This document shows positions 1-9,176 of a stretch of 64,000 nucleotides of DNA, piece after piece. The DNA lies in NCBI GenBank assembly GCA_016210495.1, contig JACQUC010000268.1, positions 44,599 through 108,598 on the forward strand. Reading direction: 5' to 3'. This DNA comes from Chloroflexota bacterium. Its GTDB lineage: Bacteria; Chloroflexota; FW602-bin22; JACPRP01. The notes beneath the pieces are model-generated. The model was not told the DNA's origin and ran no database searches. It worked only from the letters and a program-made list of their open reading frames with translations. Each line of letters starts with the position of its first letter. Position 1 is the first letter of the stretch. The position numbers and the translations under genes were made by a program.

Positions 1-248
1 ATCTGTATCGCACGGCCGGCGGCTTCTTCCAGGTAGCGGGGAACCCATCGTTTGAGCAGTTGCTGTCGGCCGGCGTCTGCGGCCCCGCCGAAGATGTGGC
101 CGCCTTTGTGAACAAGTGGCTGGCCATGGGAAAGAGTGTCCCTGCGCTGAAGAGAATCCAGTTCAACATCGCCTCGACCGACCCAGTCGAGCAACTGCGG
201 CGGTTTCACACCCAGGTTCGGCCGATGCTGACGGGCGCTGCCCCGTAG
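1..248 (+). CDS. LLM-class flavin-dependent oxidoreductase, C-terminal end (partial)
   Basis: Only the last 82 or so codons are inside the window; the frame is open from base 3 and the start lies upstream. The visible part reads GGFFQVAGNPSFEQL, then a CGPAEDVAAFVNKWL stretch and a tail of the form KRIQ-N-x-DP-EQLRRFH-QVRPML. The same tail ends the four complete LLM proteins further along (21332-22363, 24975-26018, 30901-31929, 40805-41836), so the family call is firm. LLM enzymes use FMN or F420 for monooxygenation or hydride transfer; the substrate cannot be read from this fragment. It precedes a UbiD gene by about 115 bp, the same pairing seen elsewhere in the window. Confidence 0.85.
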   Translation, partial: LYRTAGGFFQVAGNPSFEQLLSAGVCGPAEDVAAFVNKWLAMGKSVPALKRIQFNIASTDPVEQLRRFHTQVRPMLTGAAP

Positions 249-261
249 GTGCGGGTTTGCA

Positions 262-322
262 CCCGTAGGGGCGGACGGCCCTGAACGGCCCTGTCCGCCC
301 TGGGTGGGGCGAGGGACTGCTC
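262..322 (+). repeat. GC-rich palindromic block, copy 1 of 4
   Basis: Starts GTAGGGGCGGAC, has an inverted GTCCGCC arm, and continues CTGGGTGGGGCGAGG. Related blocks lie at 2213-2270, 22841-22916 and 53751-53838, each 25-105 bp before the start codon of a plus-strand gene. This copy ends 43 bp before the UbiD gene at 365. Function unknown. Confidence 0.55.
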
Positions 323-364
323 TCGTTTCACTCGACGGATTAACTAATCACCTGGAGGTGCAAA

Positions 365-1819
365 ATGGCTTATAGAGATGTCAGAGAATGGATCGAGCAG
401 GTCGATGCCGTCGGGGAGCTTACCAGGATCGAGGGTGCTCACTGGGACCTGGAGGCAAGCGCCGTGTGCGCCGTCTCGCCTCGGCCCGTGCTTTTCGACA
501 GATTCCCCGGCTACCCGCCGGGATTCAGACTCCTGGCGAGGAAGCTGGATGCGCAACAGTCGCGGAAAGTCTTCTTCATCACCGCCGGTTGGTCCAGCGA
601 GGCGGAAGGCGTGGCCCTGACTAAAGCCTGGTTGGACCGCCTGCGGCAGTTCCGGCCCGTTCCTCCTGAAGAGGTGAGCGACGGGCCTATCCTGGAGAAC
701 GTCTTGACGGGCGACGACATCGATGTGCTCAGGTTCCCTGTGCCCCGAGGGTACGTGCTTGACGCCGGTCGCTATGTCGGCACCGGGCACTGCGTGATTG
801 TCAAGGATCCGGATGATGGCCGGATCAACCTCGGTACCTACCGGATGCAGGTGCACGACAAGGCGAGCACGGGGATGTTCATCATTGAGGGACAAGACGG
901 CCAGATGATCGTGGACAAGTACCACCAGCGCGGGCAGCCTTGTCCGATGGTGGCCGTCGTCGGCATCGACCCAGGCCTTTTTATGGCTTCCACCTACCGC
1001 ATTACACATATCGATGGGGCCGAGCTGGACTTCGCGGGCTGGCTCAAAGGTTGTCCGGAGCAGTTGGTGAAGGGAGAGTACACCGGCCTGCCAATGCCCG
1101 CCCGCGCCGAGATTGCCCTGGAAGGGGAGGTCTCGCCGGGCGACACCCGAACCGAAGCCCCGTTTGCCGAATGGACAGGATTCTGCCAGGCCACTAACGC
1201 GCCTGTGTTCCGTATCAAGGCCATCTACCATAGGAACGATCCCATCCTGACCGTCTCTCTAGGGAGAGAGGTTTATCCTCCCGGCAAGGGCGGAATCAGG
1301 GGAGGATTCACGGGCTCGGCCCTTGTCTGGGATCAAATGGAGAGGGCTGGAGTCAGAGGCATCAAGGGGGTCTCGTTCTCGCACGGTGGGCGCCTTATGG
1401 TTGTTTCGATCAAGAACTCCTACGCCGGGCACTCAAAGCAGGCAGGTCTCGTGGCTTCGCAGACCCACGCCGGGGGCCATTCCGGCGGCTACGTGATCGT
1501 CGTGGACGAGGACATCGACCCGTCAAACCTTAGCGACGTAATGTGGGCCATAATTATGAGAACCAATCCCGCTCGGGCCGTCCAGGTTCTGGAGCACTGC
1601 TGGGGCAGCCAGACGACCCTACAGGATCCCTCCCGCGTCCAGCCCGCGCCATACGCCATGCGGCCCGAAAAAGCCACGTACAACTCGTTTGCCATCATCG
1701 ACGCCTGCAAGCCCCTGGAATGGGATCCGTCCTGGCACCAGGAAGTCAGGATTAGCTCAGAGCTGAAACAGCAGGTGCTATCAAAGTGGGGCGACGTCCT
1801 GCGTGCCAGACCGGAGTGA
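365..1819 (+). CDS. UbiD-family (de)carboxylase
   Basis: A 484-residue protein with the full UbiD layout: N-terminal MAYRDVREWIEQ, central NLGTYRMQVHDK and a C-terminal DEDIDP motif. The prFMN-dependent catalytic triad expected from fungal Fdc1 is present as Arg160 (in GTYRM) and Glu264/Glu269 (in EAPFAE). Such enzymes reversibly decarboxylate aromatic, heteroaromatic or alpha,beta-unsaturated acids in the cytoplasm and need a UbiX-made prenylated FMN; no ubiX is in the window. The start is fixed by GGAGGTG at 354-360. It is closest in size and motifs to the UbiD at 23020-24444. The preceding LLM fragment and following SBPs suggest a catabolic operon, but a 475-bp repeat-rich gap separates it from the first SBP. 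Substrate unknown. Confidence 0.9.
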   Translation: MAYRDVREWIEQVDAVGELTRIEGAHWDLEASAVCAVSPRPVLFDRFPGYPPGFRLLARKLDAQQSRKVFFITAGWSSEAEGVALTKAWLDRLRQFRPVPPEEVSDGPILENVLTGDDIDVLRFPVPRGYVLDAGRYVGTGHCVIVKDPDDGRINLGTYRMQVHDKASTGMFIIEGQDGQMIVDKYHQRGQPCPMVAVVGIDPGLFMASTYRITHIDGAELDFAGWLKGCPEQLVKGEYTGLPMPARAEIALEGEVSPGDTRTEAPFAEWTGFCQATNAPVFRIKAIYHRNDPILTVSLGREVYPPGKGGIRGGFTGSALVWDQMERAGVRGIKGVSFSHGGRLMVVSIKNSYAGHSKQAGLVASQTHAGGHSGGYVIVVDEDIDPSNLSDVMWAIIMRTNPARAVQVLEHCWGSQTTLQDPSRVQPAPYAMRPEKATYNSFAIIDACKPLEWDPSWHQEVRISSELKQQVLSKWGDVLRARPE

Positions 1820-1858
1820 CCCGTATGGTTCGCCGCCGCCGACGCACGACCGTCTGTA

Positions 1859-2176
1859 GAGACGACCCGGCGGGTCGTCTCACAGGGATCACGTTAAGGC
1901 CAACGCCGATTTGGGGGGACACCGGCTGAAGACGCAGTTAGCGTAGGGGCGAACGGCGTTCGCCCGCGACGTTGGTGTGCAGATGTGAGAAAATCGGCGT
2001 GTACACCGATGATGGAGCGTCGGGCCAATGTCTTTCACGCTGGACAGGTGTCTCGGTCGGATCGAGAGACGGGTTCGGGCGAACGCCGTTCGCCCCTACG
2101 ATATGGTGGTCGAACGCCTATGGGCATAAGGGTTGGTAAGGCTGATAGCTACGAGACGACCCGCCCGGGTCGTCTC
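1859..2176. repeat. Nested inverted repeats (composite MITE-like element)
   Basis: This fills most of the 475-bp gene-free gap 1820-2294. Four palindromes are arranged A-B-B'-A'. The outer ones are GAGACGACCCG/CGGGTCGTCTC at 1859-1881 and 2153-2176. The inner ones are GGGCGAAC/GTTCGCCC at 1947-1965 and 2077-2095. The 23 bases 1943-1965 are the exact reverse complement of 2077-2099. No convincing coding sequence lies between the arms. Confidence 0.7.
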
Positions 2177-2212
2177 TGCCGGAGGAAAGCCAGCCTAAGC
2201 GATGCAGATTTG

Positions 2213-2270
2213 TAGCGGCGGACACGGACGTCCGCCAGGGGCGCGGGGCCGAGGCAGTCCCGCGTCAACG
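2213..2270 (+). repeat. GC-rich palindromic block, copy 2 of 4
   Basis: TAGCGGCGGACACGGACG followed by TCCGCC and a GGGCGCGGGGCCGAGGC tract. It ends 25 bp before the GTG start of the SBP at 2295. It is related to the blocks at 262, 22841 and 53751. Confidence 0.5.
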
Positions 2271-2294
2271 ATGTTGAATGTTGGAGGTAGAAAC

Positions 2295-3509
2295 GTGAAA
2301 TCGCCTAGTATCTCGAGGCGGCGCTACCGCGCCGTCAGCGCCATTATCCCGACGGTGGCAATCCTGCTCTTGCTCGCAGCCTGCGCCCCCGCGGCGGCGC
2401 CACAGCCGGCGGCCACGGCAACCCCCGCGGCGCCACAGCCGGCGGCTACGGCAGTCCCTGCAGCGGCGCCCAAGGCACCGGTTGCCACTCCCACCGCGGT
2501 CAGCGCCGCTCCGGCGCCGAAAGCTATCAGCCCTGCCCTGGCCCAGGTCATTGAAGGGGCTAAGAAGGAGGGTAGGGTAACCGTCCAGTTGCAGTCGGGC
2601 GTCGAAGCCAAGCTTGTTAGGGAAGGGATCAAGAAGAAGTACGGGGTGGACTTGCAGATCGAGTCCCAGCCCAGCGCCAGCTACCCGGCCGCGCTGGCCA
2701 AGGCCCTAGCTGAGCAGAAAGCCGGTGCGGTGCCCAGCTATGATGTGTTGCCGCTGTCCGACACGACCTCGGTTGAAGCCGCCCGGGCCAACCTCGCCGA
2801 GAAGGTAGATTGGGAGCCCCTGCTGGCCCAAGGTACTCCTCGCGAAATGATCCAACTGGACGGCTATGGTGTCTCGGTGTTCAATAATCACGTCGGCATG
2901 GTCTACAACCCCAAAGTGGTTCCGCCTGCCGAGTCGCCGAAGTCTTTCACCGATTTGGGCAACCCAAAGTGGCGTGGCAAGATCGCCGCGTTCAACTACG
3001 CAAACCAGTATCTGCTCTACGCCTTTGTGAGAGGCGTCGATCGAACCCTCGCCGAGTTCCGGGCATTTATGAAGAACAGCCCTCCTATGGAGGTGTATGC
3101 TAACGGCGCCACGCGGTATATGTCCGGCGAATACCCGATTATCTTCTCTACCTCGACCTACTACCTGGAAGCCCAGAAGGCAGGCGTGCCGGCGGAGTGG
3201 GCCTCGCTTGACGTATCCTGGGTGACCACGGCCATGTTTCACGCAATCAAGGGAGCCAAGAACCCGAATGCGGCCAAGCTCTTCATCGTGTTCCTGGCCA
3301 GTCCGGAAGGGCACAAGATCTACAACGACTCGGGTCGAGGCAGCATGTTCTATCCCGGCAGCGTCGAGTTCAAGATCAACGAGTTGGACGTGAAGGCAGG
3401 CCTGCCGATCTACGTTCCCATCAAATGGCCGGGCGCGATGGATTTCTATTTGTCCGAGAAGGGGCAACAGGCAATGGACGAAATCTCACGAATTATGAAA
3501 GGGGAATAG
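2295..3509 (+). CDS. ABC transporter solute-binding lipoprotein (Fe3+/polyamine type)
   Basis: A secreted lipoprotein of about 404 residues. It has a signal peptide with lipobox LAAC (Cys30), then an Ala/Pro/Thr linker to about residue 75, then a periplasmic-binding-protein type 2 fold. I chose the GTG at 2295 because GGAGG lies at 2283-2287 and the signal peptide starts there; the longer reading from 2202 adds implausible residues. The family C-terminal signature is present (SGRGSMFYPGSVEFKI, then SEKGQQAMDEISRIMKG). It is followed 66 bp later by a second SBP and then an M24 gene, with no permease or ATPase nearby; the only transporter core in the window is at 31945-34851. Ligand unknown. 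Confidence 0.85.
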   Translation: MKSPSISRRRYRAVSAIIPTVAILLLLAACAPAAAPQPAATATPAAPQPAATAVPAAAPKAPVATPTAVSAAPAPKAISPALAQVIEGAKKEGRVTVQLQSGVEAKLVREGIKKKYGVDLQIESQPSASYPAALAKALAEQKAGAVPSYDVLPLSDTTSVEAARANLAEKVDWEPLLAQGTPREMIQLDGYGVSVFNNHVGMVYNPKVVPPAESPKSFTDLGNPKWRGKIAAFNYANQYLLYAFVRGVDRTLAEFRAFMKNSPPMEVYANGATRYMSGEYPIIFSTSTYYLEAQKAGVPAEWASLDVSWVTTAMFHAIKGAKNPNAAKLFIVFLASPEGHKIYNDSGRGSMFYPGSVEFKINELDVKAGLPIYVPIKWPGAMDFYLSEKGQQAMDEISRIMKGE

Positions 3510-3575
3510 GAGCGAGGGAGAGATGATTGGCTCTTCGTGTGCGCCAGCGGATTATTCTTGAACGGAGGGGGAAGA

Positions 3576-4793
3576 ATGAACGCAATGTGCAGGATGTCCA
3601 AAACGCGTTTCCTTTCGACCAGTGGCCTATTAGTCACCGTGCTGGCTGCGCTGCTCGCGGCGTGTGCCCCTGCCGCGGCACCCACGCCTGTACCAACGGC
3701 GCCGCCCTCGAAGCCGCCGGCCGCGACCGCGGCAACTCCCGCGGTGCCCCAGCCTACCCCGGCTCCAAAGCCGGCTCCTGTCTCAACCCCGGTGCCTACG
3801 ACCTCGCCGCTGTCTCAGATCGTCGACGCAGCCAGGAAAGAGGGCCGGGTGTCCTTGACCCTGTCCTCCGAGCTAGCGGGCAAGGGAATCGAGCGCCTCA
3901 AGAGGGATATCGGCGCGAAGTACGGCGTGGACTTGCAGATCGATTACCAGCCTGTGGGAAGCTATTCGGCCAGGCTCCCTCAGGCTATCGCGGAGTACAA
4001 GGCAGGAGCCACGCCCAGTTTTGACCTTATGGTCTCCTCCGACCTCTTGATCGGCCAGGCTATCGACGCGGGCATCGTGGAAAAGGTGGACTGGAAGCCG
4101 TTGCTGGCCCCTGGGACCGCGCCTGAAGCGATACAGTGGGATGGCCACGCCTTGACCACGCACACCGGACACATCGGCATGATATTCAACCCGAACGTGG
4201 TCCGTTCCGAGGACGCCCCGAAGTCCCTGGGGGACCTCGGCGACCAAAAATGGAAGGGGAAGATCATGGGCCTGTCGGCCCCGACTAGCTATCTAAGCTG
4301 GGCCGTCGTCAAAGGTGTCGACAAAACACTGGCCGACGTCCGCGCCATGATGAAGAACGACCCGGTGATAGATATTTACGCGCGCACTTTCACGCGTTAC
4401 TCGACGGGAGAGTATCCTATTAGCCTGATCTCTTCAAGCTACTACGGAGGTGCCCGCGAAAAGAGCATTCCGGTGGGATGGCGGTCTCTCGATATGTCGT
4501 ATGTCTCGGTCCACGCGGTGTTGCTCCTGAAGCGAGCTGCACACCCCAGCGCGGCAAAACTGGTGGCCGCTTTCCTTGCCGGTCCGGATGGCCACAAATT
4601 TATGGTCCAGGAGGCGAACAGCGGCACCATTTTCTATCCCAACAACCACGAGCAAGACATCCATCAGCAAGACCTGAAGGCTGGACTGCCTGTCTACACT
4701 CCACAGCAATGGCCGGGAGCAAAGGATTTCCTCTCGTCAGACAGGGCCAAGCAAGTGGAGGCGGAAATCGGCCGCATACTGAAGGGCGAGTAG
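3576..4793 (+). CDS. ABC transporter solute-binding lipoprotein
   Basis: About 405 residues: signal peptide with lipobox LAAC (Cys30), a Pro/Ala-rich linker to about residue 75, then a type 2 binding-protein domain. The chosen ATG at 3576 follows GGAGGGGG closely; an upstream in-frame start at 3537 would precede the ribosome site. It is related to the SBP just upstream but diverged (for example GTIFYPNNHEQDIHQQD near the C-terminus), closest in that motif to the SBP at 41857-43059. Its stop overlaps the AGGAGGT ribosome site of the M24 gene at 4804, so the two are probably co-translated. Confidence 0.85.
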   Translation: MNAMCRMSKTRFLSTSGLLVTVLAALLAACAPAAAPTPVPTAPPSKPPAATAATPAVPQPTPAPKPAPVSTPVPTTSPLSQIVDAARKEGRVSLTLSSELAGKGIERLKRDIGAKYGVDLQIDYQPVGSYSARLPQAIAEYKAGATPSFDLMVSSDLLIGQAIDAGIVEKVDWKPLLAPGTAPEAIQWDGHALTTHTGHIGMIFNPNVVRSEDAPKSLGDLGDQKWKGKIMGLSAPTSYLSWAVVKGVDKTLADVRAMMKNDPVIDIYARTFTRYSTGEYPISLISSSYYGGAREKSIPVGWRSLDMSYVSVHAVLLLKRAAHPSAAKLVAAFLAGPDGHKFMVQEANSGTIFYPNNHEQDIHQQDLKAGLPVYTPQQWPGAKDFLSSDRAKQVEAEIGRILKGE

Positions 4794-4803
4794 GAGGTCA
4801 AGC

Positions 4804-6063
4804 ATGCATGCAGAAAATCGACCCGAAGATTGGTATCCCACCCTTTCACTCGCCGAGCGCGACTGGCGCTGGACGAGGGTCAGGGACTTCATGACAAATC
4901 GGGCGCTGGATTGCCTGCTCATAGCTGGCCTGGCGAGCAAGGATCAGTTGCAGCAGTACGTGACCAACGACCATAGCGACGGGTACGTCATCTTTCCTTC
5001 TAAGGGTGAGCCGGTCATGCTCGTGTGGACCGCCTCCCGGGTTACCTCGCATCTCGACGCGGCCTCGAAAGGGGAGATACCGTGGGTGACCGACTCAAGA
5101 GTTGGGTCGAACGCTGCCACGGTAGTCAAGGTGATCCTTGAAAAAGGCCACGATCGCGCGACCATCGGCGTCGTCGGCCTTGGGGGACTGGGCGCGCGCC
5201 AAACGGAGGGATGGATCCCGTACCGGGCGTGGGCGACGGTCCTCGAGGAGCTACCCGGCGCCAAGTTCATAGATGTCACCGAGGGCTTTTCGGAAGTGAC
5301 CTTTGTCAAGAGCGAGGAGTCCTTGAAGGTCATTCGGCGGGCCGCTGAAGTGGGTGACCTGGCGGGTGAGGCCTTGCTGCACGTCACCCGCGCCGGCGTC
5401 AGGGAGAGCGACATCGCTGCCGCCGTTATGCAGGTGCTGTACAGGGAGGCCGCCGCCGGCGAACGGGCCTACATCATCCTCCACTCGGGTCCGCACAACC
5501 CCAGTTGGGGCCCACCGCTATGGCTGGTCCGGCCACAGCGACCTCGCGTTATCGAGGAGGGAGATATCGTCCAGGCGGAGATCTTTCCCTCCTTCGGCAG
5601 GCTCGAGGTTCAGTTGCAGATGTCCATCGCCGTCAGGCCCGTCAGTTCGATCAACGAGCAGTGCGCTCGCGTCGCCAGACAGTCGTATGAGGAGGGGCTC
5701 AAAGCCCTGCGACCCGGAATTGCGTTCGCCGAGGTGGTCGATGCGATGGCCAGGCCCCTGGCCGCTGCCGGCGCCTGGAATCTGACGCCTTTGATTCACA
5801 GTTTGAGCCCGATGCTTGCCATCGGTGGCAGAGGGGTGGGCCTGGAACAGTTGCCTGGAATCGACGGTTACAAAGGAATGCACTCTCTTTCGATTACCAG
5901 ACCTACGAGGGGGGATATGCTTGTCGAGCCGAACACGTTGTACGAGCTTGAGCCGAACGTTTGCCTCGGCAGCCATAGAGTCAACATCGGCGGCACCGTG
6001 ATCGTGACGGGAGAGGGCATCGAGGAGCTGAACAAGATCTCTGCGCGGATGCACGTAGTTTGA
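4804..6063 (+). CDS. M24-fold (creatinase/aminopeptidase-like) protein lacking metal ligands
   Basis: A 419-residue protein with the creatinase N-terminal domain (about 1-160) and a pita-bread M24 domain (about 165-415). Canonical M24 metallopeptidases bind two metals through Asp-Asp-His-Glu-Glu. Here the first Asp site reads GDIVQAEIF (Glu), the second falls on Gln, the His motif reads GRGVGLEQLP (Arg in place of His), one Glu is kept in YELEPNV, and the last is lost in HRVNIGGTV. It therefore resembles metal-independent members such as creatinase rather than a peptidase; this is inference from hand alignment. The same replacements occur in the paralogues at 36414 and 43264. The start is set by AGGAGGT at 4793-4799. 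It follows two SBPs, suggesting it acts on an imported compound. Confidence 0.8.
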   Translation: MHAENRPEDWYPTLSLAERDWRWTRVRDFMTNRALDCLLIAGLASKDQLQQYVTNDHSDGYVIFPSKGEPVMLVWTASRVTSHLDAASKGEIPWVTDSRVGSNAATVVKVILEKGHDRATIGVVGLGGLGARQTEGWIPYRAWATVLEELPGAKFIDVTEGFSEVTFVKSEESLKVIRRAAEVGDLAGEALLHVTRAGVRESDIAAAVMQVLYREAAAGERAYIILHSGPHNPSWGPPLWLVRPQRPRVIEEGDIVQAEIFPSFGRLEVQLQMSIAVRPVSSINEQCARVARQSYEEGLKALRPGIAFAEVVDAMARPLAAAGAWNLTPLIHSLSPMLAIGGRGVGLEQLPGIDGYKGMHSLSITRPTRGDMLVEPNTLYELEPNVCLGSHRVNIGGTVIVTGEGIEELNKISARMHVV

Positions 6064-6141
6064 GGCCAAGCATCTTTCGATGTGCCCCAAGATTGTGGGC
6101 ACCGAGGTGGGGTGGAAATCGCGGCCCTGAAGGGACCGCTC

Positions 6142-6171
6142 CTCCGAAGGAGTCCGGAGTCCTTCGGACAG
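6142..6171. repeat. 30-bp palindromic repeat, copy 1
   Basis: A palindrome built on CCGAAGGAGTCCGGAGTCCT. The identical 30 bases occur at 40725-40754. It sits in the 209-bp gap between the M24 and molybdoenzyme genes, where I see no other feature. Confidence 0.7.
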
Positions 6172-6272
6172 GCCGCTTGGCGGAATCTGCTGCCGGTTTG
6201 CAGCCTGAAGCGGTTGCTTTAGCGCCGCGACGCCAGTATTACCCAGAGATCTCCTAGCCAGAGTAATTCAGG

Positions 6273-9092
6273 TTGAACACGAAGCTCACAACGATCCGCC
6301 TCACGATCAACGGCTCTCCTACCATCGCCGAGGTACCCGGCGACCTCACCTTGCTGCGCTTCTTGCGCGACGAGCTCCACCTGACAGGAACCAAGAACGG
6401 CTGCTCGCAGGGCGATTGCTGGGCCTGCACCGTGCTGATCGACGGCGTGCCCACGCGAGCCTGCCTGACCAAGGCTTCGTGCCTGGATGGCAAGACCATC
6501 CAAACCATCGAGAGCCTCGCTCGCGACGGCACGTTGCACCCTCTCCAGCGGGCCTTCGTCGACTACGGCGCCGTGCAATGTGGCTTCTGTACCCCGGGTA
6601 TGATTGTGCACGCTAAGTCTTTGCTCGACAGAAACCCCAGTCCGTCGGCGGAGGAAATAGTCTCCTCGATGGGCGATCACCTCTGCCGCTGCACCGGCTA
6701 CGTGAGTATTGTCGAGGCGGTGCAGAGCGCCGCGAGGGTGCTGCGAGGCGCAAGGGCGCCGGAGGACGACTCCTATCGCGGCAAGGCCTACGGAGAGCAG
6801 ATTCTTGGCGCCCCTATCCACGACAAGGATGGAGCGGCCAGGGTCACCGGGCAGTTGAAGTTTGCGGACGATCTCTACTTCGAGGGCATGCTCTGGGGAA
6901 AGATCCTTTTCGCCGGCCTGCCACACGCGGAAATCCTCTCGATAGATACCTCCGAGGCGGAGGCGATGGCGGGCGTTCGCGCTGTCCTCACCGCCGGGGA
7001 CGTACGAGGGCCCAACCTTCTCGGGCAGTTCCCGCCTGATCGCCCGGTGCTTTGCAAGGACAAAGTGAGGCTGCTCGGGGATATGGTGGCGGCGGTGTTT
7101 GCTGATACCCTCAAGCAGGCCGAGCGGGCCGTCCGAAAAATCAGGGTCGAGTATCGCCCACTCGAGGTGATCAGCTCACCACAACGGGCGCTGGAGTCCG
7201 ATGCACCTCTGATCCACGCTCGCGGCAACCTGTTGAAGCACGCGACCATCAGAAGAGGAGACATCGCCAATGCCTTCGGCGCATCCAACGTGATTGTGGA
7301 AGGCCACTACGAGACGCAGTTCGTCGAGCACGCCTACCTGGAGCCCGAGGCGGGCGTGGCGCGACCGACTCCCGACGGAGGCGTCGAGGTCTACTTCCCC
7401 ACGCAGATGCCCTTCAACGCCCGCGCTGCCATTGCCAGAAACCTGGCGCTGCCCGAGGAAAAGGTGCGGCTGATCTCCACTCCGCTCGGCGGCGGATTTG
7501 GCGGTAAGATTGACATAACGTTGGAGGTCCTTCTTGCGCTCGGAGCGCTGCGTACGGGGCGTCCGGTCAAGATGACCCTGACCCGCGCCGAGTCGCTGCG
7601 CACCAGCGGCAAGCGGCATCCTTACTCGATGGACTACAAGATCGGCGCACGTAAGGACGGTAGGTTGATGGCTCTTCAGGCCAGGGTGGTCGAGGACGCT
7701 GGCGGCTACGCCGGACTCAGCGCCGCGATTCTCGAACAGGCGCTAGTGTTTGCGGGAGGCCCCTACCGCTGGGCGAGCGTCCTCGTCGAAGGCTACGCGG
7801 CGAACACCAACAACCCCTCCGGAACGGCTTTCCGGGGTTTTGGCATCAACCAGGTCAACTTCGCGCTGGAATCGACCCTGGACGAGCTTGCACGTAAGCT
7901 TGGGATGGATCCGATTGAGTTGCGGCTGAAGAACGCGCTCAGGAACGGCAACCTCACCATCACTGGTGAGAAGCTCAAACGAGGGGTAGCCATCGGGGCT
8001 GTTCTGCGGGAGGCACGAAAAGCCCTAGCCGAGATGCGACCGATCCGGAGCGACAAGAGAATCGGTATCGGCGTCGCCGCCGGTCACAAGAATATCGCCA
8101 GCGGTCGGGGCGAGGTCAACACGGGCGGCGCTATCGTGGAGCTCCTGGAGAACGGCGAGCTGCTGGTGCGCTCGTCGGCGGTAGATATGGGCCAGGGCAC
8201 GCGCACGGTTCTGGGGCAGATAGCCGCCGCGGCGACGGGCGTTGCCTACGACAGGATCGGCATCATAACCGGAGACACCGGCCTTGTCCCGCCGGGCAGC
8301 GGGGCGGTTGCCCAGCGACAAACCGTGGTGCACGGCAATGCCGTGCTCAGGGCGGCGAGTAAGTTCAGGGAAGCCCTTCAGACCTACGTCGCGCAGCAGT
8401 GTGGCATCGCCGCTGAGCGAGTCGGCATCGCGGGAGACTACGTCGTCGACACAGGCGCGGGCGGCCGCGTCCTGCTGAGCCTCGACGAGCTAGCTAGATT
8501 GACGGCGTCGGAGGGCGAAGTGCTGCGCGCGGAGGCTCGCTACGACGGACCCCGTACGTATCCCATCAAGGGCGACGAGGAATCCGTCTATGTCAAATTC
8601 CGTGGTGCCACGTTCGACGCTCCAAAGGACGACTATCGCAATTATATCGACTACAACTACCAGGCGCAGGTCGCGGTTGTCGAGGTGGACGAGGCCACGG
8701 GAGAGGTCAGGCTACGTCGGATAATCTCGAGCCACGAGGTTGGTCGTGCCCTCAATCGCCAGAAGATAAAGGGCCAGTTAGAGGGCGCCGCGGTGATGGG
8801 CATGGGCTACGCCCTCAGCGAGGAGTTCGTCGTCGTAAACGGGCTCTATCGCACCGTGACCCTGAAGAAGTGTGGCGTGCCGTCCATGCGCCAGACACCG
8901 GTAGTTGTGCTTCGCATAGTCGAGGACCCGACCAGCGAAGGTCCCTTCGGCGCCAAAGCGGTCTCCGAGGTGGCGATGGTGCCCACGGCGGCAGCCATCG
9001 CCAACGCCATCTACGACGCCGTCGGTGTGCGCGTAACCACGCTGCCGGCTACGAGGGAGAAGGTGCTGCGCGGGCTCTCTCGATCAGGTTAA
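6273..9092 (+). CDS. Xanthine-oxidase-family molybdenum oxidoreductase with fused [2Fe-2S] domain
   Basis: A 939-residue single chain. Residues 1-160 carry both ferredoxin clusters: Cys44/49/52/64 (plant type) and Cys103/106/138/140 (CGFC...CRC). The rest is the large molybdopterin domain with an aldehyde-oxidase hammerhead at about 165-290, GGGFGGK, GMGYALSEEF, and a C-terminal AKAVSE segment holding the likely catalytic Glu. There is no FAD domain, so the architecture matches Desulfovibrio aldehyde oxidoreductase (Mop) rather than three-subunit xanthine or CO dehydrogenases. It probably hydroxylates an aldehyde or N-heterocycle with water-derived oxygen. The start is a TTG with a weak ribosome site; no better in-frame start is seen. 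It follows the M24 gene after a 209-bp gap. Confidence 0.88.
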   Translation: MNTKLTTIRLTINGSPTIAEVPGDLTLLRFLRDELHLTGTKNGCSQGDCWACTVLIDGVPTRACLTKASCLDGKTIQTIESLARDGTLHPLQRAFVDYGAVQCGFCTPGMIVHAKSLLDRNPSPSAEEIVSSMGDHLCRCTGYVSIVEAVQSAARVLRGARAPEDDSYRGKAYGEQILGAPIHDKDGAARVTGQLKFADDLYFEGMLWGKILFAGLPHAEILSIDTSEAEAMAGVRAVLTAGDVRGPNLLGQFPPDRPVLCKDKVRLLGDMVAAVFADTLKQAERAVRKIRVEYRPLEVISSPQRALESDAPLIHARGNLLKHATIRRGDIANAFGASNVIVEGHYETQFVEHAYLEPEAGVARPTPDGGVEVYFPTQMPFNARAAIARNLALPEEKVRLISTPLGGGFGGKIDITLEVLLALGALRTGRPVKMTLTRAESLRTSGKRHPYSMDYKIGARKDGRLMALQARVVEDAGGYAGLSAAILEQALVFAGGPYRWASVLVEGYAANTNNPSGTAFRGFGINQVNFALESTLDELARKLGMDPIELRLKNALRNGNLTITGEKLKRGVAIGAVLREARKALAEMRPIRSDKRIGIGVAAGHKNIASGRGEVNTGGAIVELLENGELLVRSSAVDMGQGTRTVLGQIAAAATGVAYDRIGIITGDTGLVPPGSGAVAQRQTVVHGNAVLRAASKFREALQTYVAQQCGIAAERVGIAGDYVVDTGAGGRVLLSLDELARLTASEGEVLRAEARYDGPRTYPIKGDEESVYVKFRGATFDAPKDDYRNYIDYNYQAQVAVVEVDEATGEVRLRRIISSHEVGRALNRQKIKGQLEGAAVMGMGYALSEEFVVVNGLYRTVTLKKCGVPSMRQTPVVVLRIVEDPTSEGPFGAKAVSEVAMVPTAAAIANAIYDAVGVRVTTLPATREKVLRGLSRSG

Positions 9093-9176
9093 GCTACGGT
9101 GGCCAGACCTCAGCCGCCTTGATTGTCCCTGGGCGATTTGGTATGCTTCCTGTGAGCGAGAAAGGGAGTGATACGA

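Noticed and set aside
344..1231. Minus-strand frame of 295 codons
   Set aside because: Antisense to the UbiD at 365, which has full family motifs and a ribosome site.
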